Positions 7,874-12,207 of a DNA stretch of 12,207 nucleotides are shown here, piece after piece. Source of the stretch: Magnetospirillum sp. (GTDB lineage Bacteria; Pseudomonadota; Alphaproteobacteria; Rhodospirillales; Magnetospirillaceae). A program made the position numbers and the translations under genes. The DNA lies in the NCBI GenBank assembly GCA_020217035.1, contig JAIWOG010000194.1, forward strand, positions 1 to 12,207, written 5' to 3'. Position 1 is the stretch's first letter; every line of letters starts with the position of its first letter. Under the pieces are notes generated by a model that saw nothing but the letters and a program-made list of their open reading frames with translations, ran no database searches and was not told the DNA's origin.

Positions 7874-7909
7874 GCCCAAGATGCTGCGCTTCAAGGAGTG
7901 GAATTTCGC

Positions 7910-8410
7910 ATGTCTTGGGTTCGGGGGGCGGTCGCGGTGCTGGCGCTTGGGCTTTTGCGGCCCGTGCCCGGCGTGGCCGGTGAAACCAGTGGGCTGCCCT
8001 TGCCGCGCTTCGTCTCGTTGAAATCGGACGAGGTCAACCTGCGTGCCGGGCCTGGCGTGCGCTATCCCATCGACTGGATCTACACCCGCAAGGACCTGCC
8101 GGTGGAAATCGTCGCCGAGTTCGAGGCGTGGCGCAAGATCCGCGACTGGGAAGGCGCCGAAGGCTGGGTCCATCAATCCATGCTGTCGGGGCGGCGCATG
8201 ATGGTGGTGATCGGCCGCGAAGCCCGGGTGCTGCGCTCCTCCGATTCCGAATCCTCGGACGCGGTGGCCCAGGTGACCCCTGGCGTGCTGGGCCGCATCC
8301 TGCAATGCCCCAGGAACCGCGATTTCTGCCGCGTCGAGATCGGCGCGGCGCAAGGCTGGCTGCGCCGAGATTACCTGTGGGGCGTCTACAAGGGCGAGTG
8401 GTTGGAATAG
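7910..8410 (+). CDS. Secreted bacterial SH3-domain protein
   Basis: The protein has 166 residues. The ATG at 7910 is preferred over an in-frame GTG at 7898, because the GTG overlaps the Shine-Dalgarno AAGGAG (7893-7898) and cannot use it; the ATG lies 11 nt downstream of it. Residues 1-24 form a signal peptide (GAVAVLALGLL core, likely cut after GVAG). Residues 33-95 are a typical bacterial SH3 domain of the COG3807 type, with LKSDEVNLRAGPGVRYPIDW and EGAEGWVHQSMLSG. Residues 97-160 look like a second, weaker SH3-like repeat ending GAAQGWLRRDYLWGVY. Two cysteines in CPRNRDFC (133-140) could form a disulphide in the periplasm. Such proteins are thought to bind cell-wall or protein ligands in the envelope, but the partner is unknown. 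It is divergent from the dehydrogenase gene and convergent with the PAP2 gene. Confidence 0.85.
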   Translation: MSWVRGAVAVLALGLLRPVPGVAGETSGLPLPRFVSLKSDEVNLRAGPGVRYPIDWIYTRKDLPVEIVAEFEAWRKIRDWEGAEGWVHQSMLSGRRMMVVIGREARVLRSSDSESSDAVAQVTPGVLGRILQCPRNRDFCRVEIGAAQGWLRRDYLWGVYKGEWLE

Positions 8411-8423
8411 GGTTTGGATGAGC

Positions 8424-8503
8424 CCCTCAGACGGCGGGCGCATCCCTGCGGGATGCTTGCCTTCCGCATCATAAGCCGCGCGGCGCGGTCGCGCCTAACC
8501 AAA
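8424..8503 (-). repeat. Dispersed intergenic repeat, copy 2
   Basis: This is the partner of 6651-6730 (71 of 80 identical, no gaps). It lies between the convergent stops of the SH3-protein gene and the PAP2 gene. Its internal stem is perfect here: GCATCCC (8440-8446), loop TGC, GGGATGC (8450-8456). GCCGCGCGGC and a GGCGC/GCGCC stem are conserved. The element ends in CCTAACCAA, which is the start of the hairpin 8498-8522, and its last bases reach just up to the stop codon of the PAP2 gene. Confidence 0.85.
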
Positions 8504-8522
8504 GCCGTTATCCGGCTTTGGT
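8498..8522 (-). other. Perfect hairpin enclosing the PAP2 stop codon
   Basis: ACCAAAGCCG and CGGCTTTGGT pair perfectly over 10 bp around the loop TTATC. The TTA in the loop (8508-8510) is the complement of the TAA stop of the PAP2 gene, so on the minus strand one arm encodes the last residues and the other follows the stop. It occupies the same place relative to the repeat as the hairpin at 6725-6761. There is no U-tract after the stem, so a role in termination is unproven. Confidence 0.7.
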
Positions 8523-9287
8523 GTCTAACCACCCTTTTGAACGGAACCAGCGGGCCAGCAGCACGGTGACGCAGATGGCCAGCCACGACCCGGCCACGGT
8601 GTCGGACAGCCAGTGCACGGTGGTGGCGACCCGGCTGGACACCACCACCAGGGCGACGCAAAGCCACAGCGCCCAATGGCGCGGATACAGCACCATCAAG
8701 GCCGACATGGCGGCGAAGGCGGCCTGGGAATGGCCGGATGGGAAGGAATTCATCCCCCATTGGGTGTTGAACGGCTCGAAGCCGTAAAGCCCCTGGTCGA
8801 ACCAATAACGCGGACGATAGCGGCCGATGGCGGTTTTGATGGCGTTGCTGGTCAGCCCCGATGTCGCCATGGACAGGAACAGGAAGCCGGGCTTGACCGC
8901 CAAGCCGCGCCAGTAATCGCGCTGTCGCAGGGACGGCGCCCGCCACGCCAGCAGCATCAGCGCCAGGAACAGCATGCCGGCGGGCACCAGGTACAGTTGG
9001 GCCTCGCCCAGTCTGGTCACCGTCTTGAAGAAGCCTTCCCATTCGCCGCCCATATGGGCCTTGAAGCTGGCGGCCACCGGCCGGTCCAGGGCCAAAATGG
9101 ACAGGGCGCAGAACGCGGCCACATAGACCGTGCCCCAGCTGAGCGGGCGGGCCTGAATGGCGGCGCCATGGATGGCCAGTCTGTCGCGCCACGGCTGGGC
9201 CTTGCGCCAGGTTTGCTCGGCCCAAAGGCCGACGCCTTCCCAGGCCAGTTCCAGACGTTCCACCAGCGACAAAAAGCCCTGGTTCAT
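8508..9287 (-). CDS. PAP2 superfamily membrane phosphatase
   Basis: The protein has 259 residues. It has all three motifs of the type 2 phosphatidic acid phosphatase family: K-x6-RP as KTAIGRYRP (Lys151, Arg158), PSGH (183-186, catalytic His186) and SR-x5-H-x3-D as SRVATTVHWLSD (Arg219, His225, Asp229). Several hydrophobic segments (about 52-68, 99-115, 132-148, 190-200, 206-217, 232-246) mark an inner-membrane protein with its active site probably facing the periplasm. Likely substrates are polyprenyl pyrophosphate, lipid A phosphate or a phospholipid. The ATG at 9285-9287 overlaps the upstream glycosyltransferase stop by 4 nt, so the two are probably co-translated and act on the same lipid pathway. 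The long open frame reaching upstream to 10793 is the other-frame shadow of the glycosyltransferase. The stop codon lies in a hairpin loop shared with the intergenic repeat. Confidence 0.9.
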   Translation of the reverse strand: MNQGFLSLVERLELAWEGVGLWAEQTWRKAQPWRDRLAIHGAAIQARPLSWGTVYVAAFCALSILALDRPVAASFKAHMGGEWEGFFKTVTRLGEAQLYLVPAGMLFLALMLLAWRAPSLRQRDYWRGLAVKPGFLFLSMATSGLTSNAIKTAIGRYRPRYWFDQGLYGFEPFNTQWGMNSFPSGHSQAAFAAMSALMVLYPRHWALWLCVALVVVSSRVATTVHWLSDTVAGSWLAICVTVLLARWFRSKGWLDTKAG

Positions 9288-11002
9288 GGCGCCATCGCCC
9301 CCAGAACCGCCAGGCTGGCCCGCTTGCCGCGCGAATAGTTGAAGCCGTCCAGGATGGCGAAGACCTCGACCTTGAGGCCGATATCGGCGGCGCGGGCGTC
9401 GAATGCGGCCTGCTGGCGGCTTTCCACAAGCACCAGGGCGCGGGGATTGGCTTTCAGCGCATCGGCGGCGCCGGCGCCGTCGGTGAACCGGGTGTCGGTG
9501 CCCAGCAGGAAGACCAGGGACGGTTCGGAATAGCCGGCGGCGGCCACCGGGCCGTCGGACCCGATGGTGTTCACCACTTGGGCGGCCGAGCGCGACAGGA
9601 ACATCTTGTCCAGGATGGGCAGCGTGCCCTGGAACACCGCCGGATAGGTGGCGGCGGCGGTCAACGCCAGGGCCAGGGCCGCGCCCACCATCTGACCGCG
9701 CACGGCCAGGACCGCGGGGATGACGGTGGCGGCGACGATGGCGGTGGCGGCCACCGCGTTGACCAGAACGAAGCCGTTGCCGAAGACGATGGGCAGGGCG
9801 ACCACGGCGACGGCCAAGGCCAGGCCGATCAGCGTCCACGCCCCGTACCAGATCTTGGCCGCCTTGGCGTGGAAGGCTTCCAGTCCTTCCAGGGTCAGGG
9901 CGGCGGTCATCAGCGCCAGGGCGGGGAAGGCCGGCAACACGTAATGGGGCAGCTTGGTGGGGATCAACTCGAACATGATCCAGGTGGGAAGCGCCCAGGC
10001 CAGCAGCACCCGGAAGGCGAAGCGGTGGCGTTGCGCCCACAGCCGGGTGGCCGCCGGGGCCAGCAGCAGCGAACCAGGCCAGAACAGCACCACCGCCAAG
10101 ACCAGATACATGCCGGGAAAGCCGCCATGGCTTTCCTGGGCGCCCAGCAGCTTGGGCAGCAGGTCGCCCTTGACCGCCTCGCCGACGAAGGCGCCGCCGG
10201 TGGCCTGCGAGATGGCGACGAACCACGGCGTCGCCACCGCCGCCGCCACCACGGTGCCCAACATGGGCTTCATGGAATTCAGCCAGCGCAGGTTGCGGTC
10301 GGCGATCCCAAGGGCGGCGATGGTCAGCAGGCTGATCACCGGCACCACCGGTCCCTTGACCAGGATGGCGATTCCCTGGATCAGCCAGAACAGCAGCGCT
10401 TCCGCCAGGCCCGGCCCCTTGATCCGGGAGGGTGTCGCCGGGGTGGAGCCCCCCGAGCCCGACGACGAGCCGCAGCCGCCCCCCGAACCGCCGCCGGCGG
10501 CCTCGCGGGCACGGCCCAGGATGTAGAAGCGGGCCAGGATGAACTGGGCGACCACCGTGCACAGCAGCAGCAGCGCGTCGGTCTTGGCTTGGTGGGCTTC
10601 CGAGACGGTCATGATGCTGGCAGCCAGCAGGCCAGCCCCCAGCAGCGCCGGGCGCGGCCCCAGGATGGTGCGGCCGAAGGCGAAGGTCAGCATCACCGCC
10701 GCCCAGGCGGCCAGCAGCGACGGCAGACGATAGGGCCAGGTCTGGGTCGACGCCGGATGCGACAGCGCCTCGACGCTGGCGGCTTGCAGCCAATAGGCCC
10801 CGGCCGGCTTCTTGGCCCGCATTTCGTCTTGGAACTGGATGCGGATGAAGTCGCCGCTGTCCAGCATCTGCCGCGTCGCCTGCATGAAGCGCGATTCGTC
10901 GCGATCCATGGGCGGCAGGCTGACCAAGCCGGGCAAATACAGCATCAGGCAGAACAGGGACAGCAGGGCAAAGGGGCGCAAGCCGCCGGTCAGTCGTTCC
11001 AC
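9284..11002 (-). CDS. GT39/ArnT-like integral-membrane glycosyltransferase
   Basis: The protein has 572 residues and many hydrophobic spans. It belongs to the dolichyl/undecaprenyl-phosphate mannosyltransferase (PMT, ArnT) group, which moves sugar from a polyprenyl phosphate to an acceptor on the periplasmic side. The first loop after transmembrane segment 1 has PPMDRDESRFMQATRQML, in which Asp33 and Glu36 match the catalytic acidic D-x-x-E region, followed by KKPAGAYWLQ (64-73) as in ArnT-like proteins; the C-terminal third (about 470-572) forms a less hydrophobic globular part. The start is GTG (11000-11002), with AAGGA 8 nt upstream. Residues about 167-192 are an odd Gly/Ser-rich stretch in a loop. 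The stop overlaps the PAP2 gene start. Donor sugar and acceptor (lipid A, glycolipid or protein) cannot be decided; arnT is possible but unproven. Confidence 0.85.
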   Translation of the reverse strand: MERLTGGLRPFALLSLFCLMLYLPGLVSLPPMDRDESRFMQATRQMLDSGDFIRIQFQDEMRAKKPAGAYWLQAASVEALSHPASTQTWPYRLPSLLAAWAAVMLTFAFGRTILGPRPALLGAGLLAASIMTVSEAHQAKTDALLLLCTVVAQFILARFYILGRAREAAGGGSGGGCGSSSGSGGSTPATPSRIKGPGLAEALLFWLIQGIAILVKGPVVPVISLLTIAALGIADRNLRWLNSMKPMLGTVVAAAVATPWFVAISQATGGAFVGEAVKGDLLPKLLGAQESHGGFPGMYLVLAVVLFWPGSLLLAPAATRLWAQRHRFAFRVLLAWALPTWIMFELIPTKLPHYVLPAFPALALMTAALTLEGLEAFHAKAAKIWYGAWTLIGLALAVAVVALPIVFGNGFVLVNAVAATAIVAATVIPAVLAVRGQMVGAALALALTAAATYPAVFQGTLPILDKMFLSRSAAQVVNTIGSDGPVAAAGYSEPSLVFLLGTDTRFTDGAGAADALKANPRALVLVESRQQAAFDARAADIGLKVEVFAILDGFNYSRGKRASLAVLGAMAP

Positions 11003-11059
11003 GAGACGTGTCCTTGGTCAGTTCTTCAGTGGGGCATATCTACATCAGAATGCCACGGG

Positions 11060-11099
11060 AAAAAACAAGGCCCCTCTTCGTCTCCGAAGAGGGGCCTTG
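11060..11099 (-). terminator. Intrinsic terminator of the 3-hydroxybutyryl-CoA dehydrogenase gene
   Basis: A perfect 15-bp stem (11066-11080 with 11085-11099, arms CAAGGCCCCTCTTCG and CGAAGAGGGGCCTTG) encloses a TCTC loop. On the minus strand it is followed at once by six T residues (11065-11060). It lies 15 nt beyond the dehydrogenase stop and separates this operon from the glycosyltransferase gene. Confidence 0.95.
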
Positions 11100-11114
11100 C
11101 GGAAATTGCGGGAC

Positions 11115-11993
11115 TCAGCGGGTCGGAACCGGCTTCTCGCCGCTGTAATCATAGAAGCCGCGACCGGTCTTGCGACCCAGCCAGCCGGCTTCCACGTACT
11201 TCACCAGCAGCGGGCAGGGGCGGTACTTGGTGTCGGCCAGGCCGTCGTGCAGCACGTGCATGATGGCCAGACAGGTGTCCAGACCGATGAAGTCGGCCAG
11301 TTCCAGCGGGCCCATGGGGTGGTTGGCACCCAGCTTCAAGGCGGTGTCGATGGCTTCCACATGGCCGACGCCTTCATACAAGGTGTAGACCGCTTCGTTG
11401 ATCATCGGCAGCAGGATGCGGTTGACGATGAAGGCGGGGAAGTCCTCGGCGGAAACCGGCTTCTTGCCCAGCTTCAGCACCATCTCGCGGACCAGGCTGA
11501 AGGTTTCTTCGTCGGTGGCGATGCCACGGATCAGTTCCACCAACTGCATCACCGGCACCGGGTTCATGAAGTGCATGCCCATGAACTTGCCGGGGCGGTC
11601 GGTGGCGGCCCCCAGGCGGGTGATGGAAATGGACGAGGTGTTCGACGCGATATAGGCCGAAGGCTTCAACACCGGGCACAACAGGTTGAAGATCTTGCGC
11701 TTGATCGCTTCGTCCTCGGTGGCGGCCTCGATCACCAGATCGCTGTCGCCGAAATCGGCATAGGCGGTGGTGGTCTTGATGCGCGACATGGTGGCCGCCT
11801 TGTCTTCCTCGCTCAGCTTGCCCTTCTGAACCTGACGGTTCAGGTTCTTCTCGATGGTGGCCACGCCCTTCTTCAGGGCTTCCTCGGTGATGTCCAGCAA
11901 GATGACGTCGAAGCCGGAAGCGGCGGCGACATGGGCGATACCGTTGCCCATTTGGCCGGCGCCGATGACACCGATTTTCTGAATGGCACTCAT
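11115..11993 (-). CDS. hbd: 3-hydroxybutyryl-CoA dehydrogenase
   Basis: The protein has 292 residues, within the usual 280-295. It interconverts acetoacetyl-CoA and 3-hydroxybutyryl-CoA with NAD(P)H in the cytoplasm. The N-terminal Rossmann fold has [18 protein letters not shown] (7-24). The catalytic and binding residues expected for the family are Ser120 (SNTSS), His141 ([16 protein letters not shown]), Glu153 and Asn191 ([14 protein letters not shown]). The C-terminal domain ends in [12 protein letters not shown] chose the ATG at 11991-11993 because AAGGGA (12002-12007) lies 8 nt upstream, whereas the in-frame ATG at 12009-12011 lacks a ribosome-binding site. GGGA within this site can pair with TCCC just before the ATG, a weak stem that might tune initiation. 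It follows etfA by 82 nt and ends in a strong terminator. In organisms that store polyhydroxybutyrate it may serve butyryl/crotonyl-CoA metabolism rather than polymer synthesis. Confidence 0.95.
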   Translation of the reverse strand: MSAIQKIGVIGAGQMGNGIAHVAAASGFDVILLDITEEALKKGVATIEKNLNRQVQKGKLSEEDKAATMSRIKTTTAYADFGDSDLVIEAATEDEAIKRKIFNLLCPVLKPSAYIASNTSSISITRLGAATDRPGKFMGMHFMNPVPVMQLVELIRGIATDEETFSLVREMVLKLGKKPVSAEDFPAFIVNRILLPMINEAVYTLYEGVGHVEAIDTALKLGANHPMGPLELADFIGLDTCLAIMHVLHDGLADTKYRPCPLLVKYVEAGWLGRKTGRGFYDYSGEKPVPTR

Positions 11994-12039
11994 GGGATGC
12001 TTCCCTTCCATCTGGGTGTTGGCTTGTTCACATATGCGA

Positions 12040-12063
12040 ACGGGGCGGATGATTCCGCCCCGT
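12040..12063 (-). terminator. Hairpin between etfA and the dehydrogenase gene
   Basis: ACGGGGCGGA and TCCGCCCCGT pair perfectly over 10 bp around a TGAT loop. The stem starts 12 nt after the etfA stop on the minus strand and is followed by TCGCATATG rather than a run of T. It is probably a partial terminator or an mRNA-processing/stability stem that lowers read-through into the downstream gene. The evidence is structure and position only. Confidence 0.45.
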
Positions 12064-12075
12064 CAACAATCCGGC

Positions 12076-12207
12076 TTACAGTTTTTCGGCCAGTTCCGGG
12101 ACCGCCTTGAAGAGGTCGGCGACCAGGCCGTAATCGGCGACTTGGAAGATGGGGGCCTCTTCGTCCTTGTTGATGGCGACGATGACCTTGCTGTCCTTCA
12201 TGCCGGC
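12076..12207 (-). CDS. etfA: Electron transfer flavoprotein alpha subunit, C-terminal fragment
   Basis: The frame is open from the window edge down to TAA at 12076-12078 and encodes the last 43 residues. The segments [20 protein letters not shown] and [13 protein letters not shown] are the strongly conserved C-terminal FAD-binding end of EtfA, and the protein closes with [10 protein letters not shown]. EtfA with EtfB carries electrons from acyl-CoA dehydrogenases to the ETF:quinone oxidoreductase. The order etfA then 3-hydroxybutyryl-CoA dehydrogenase fits a common alphaproteobacterial etfBA-hbd cluster, so etfB is expected beyond the window edge. Confidence 0.95.
   Translation of the reverse strand, partial: AGMKDSKVIVAINKDEEAPIFQVADYGLVADLFKAVPELAEKL

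Noticed and set aside
8492..8499. GCCTAAC at the repeat edge (also at 6719-6726) resembles the core site of an integron attC recombination site (RYYYAAC / GTTRRRY).
   Set aside because: An attC site needs the matching inverted GTTRRRY core at the other end of an imperfect palindrome. The hairpins here close with ACCAA/TTGGT and the only other GTTAGAC nearby (minus strand) is in direct orientation. No integrase or cassette-like gene is present.
8508..10793. A single long minus-strand frame that could suggest a PAP2 fusion protein of 761 residues.
   Set aside because: The part upstream of 9287 is a different frame of the glycosyltransferase gene and is Gly/Arg/His-rich nonsense; the PAP2 protein begins at the ATG overlapping the glycosyltransferase stop.
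11003..11060. Possible promoter for the glycosyltransferase gene around TAGATA.
   Set aside because: The match to a -10 box is poor and the only upstream candidate for a -35 is the T-tract of the terminator; I cannot support it.
9578..11263. A 561-codon open frame on the plus strand opposite the glycosyltransferase gene.
   Set aside because: The product is a low-complexity Gly/Gln/Arg/His sequence without a family signature, and the minus-strand frame has clear GT39 motifs and membrane segments.

Overview
The window is GC-rich chromosomal DNA with ordinary housekeeping content. The protein sequences and the gene neighbourhoods (pheS-pheT, pabB-pabC-greB, etfA followed by a 3-hydroxybutyryl-CoA dehydrogenase) look like an alphaproteobacterium. 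I think of Rhodospirillales and Magnetospirillum-like genomes first, but that is recall, not a search. I see no mobile element, tRNA, rRNA, CRISPR array, phage gene or defence system.

Layout. Plus strand, 1-3928: the 3' end of pheS, complete pheT (4-nt overlap), a histidine-phosphatase gene one base after pheT, then a secreted solute-binding protein. Minus strand, 6611 down to 3933: pabB, pabC and greB, chained by 4-nt and 8-nt overlaps. Minus strand, 7749-6763: a D-2-hydroxyacid dehydrogenase of the glyoxylate/hydroxypyruvate reductase type. It is divergent from a plus-strand gene for a secreted SH3-domain protein (7910-8410), which has a strong sigma-70-like promoter. Minus strand, 11002-8508: a GT39/ArnT-like membrane glycosyltransferase followed, with a 4-nt overlap, by a PAP2 phosphatase. 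Minus strand, 12207-11115: the 3' end of etfA, then 3-hydroxybutyryl-CoA dehydrogenase, closed by a textbook intrinsic terminator.

Functional groups. PheS and PheT form phenylalanyl-tRNA synthetase. PabB and PabC make p-aminobenzoate for folate, and GreB, which rescues backtracked RNA polymerase, is translated from the same message. The glycosyltransferase/PAP2 pair probably works on polyprenyl-phosphate sugars or lipid A. EtfA and the dehydrogenase belong to acyl-CoA / hydroxybutyrate metabolism.

The most interesting feature is non-coding. An 80-nt sequence occurs twice (6651-6730 and 8424-8503, 71 of 80 identical, ungapped), each time just downstream of a minus-strand gene. Each copy runs into a perfect or near-perfect hairpin whose arms differ in sequence between copies but stay complementary. 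In the second copy the stop codon of the PAP2 gene lies in the hairpin loop. Also notable are an 11-2-11 perfect palindrome just upstream of pabB and three CAAGACC motifs in the divergent promoter region at 7750-7909. No stretch longer than 300 bases lacks a gene.
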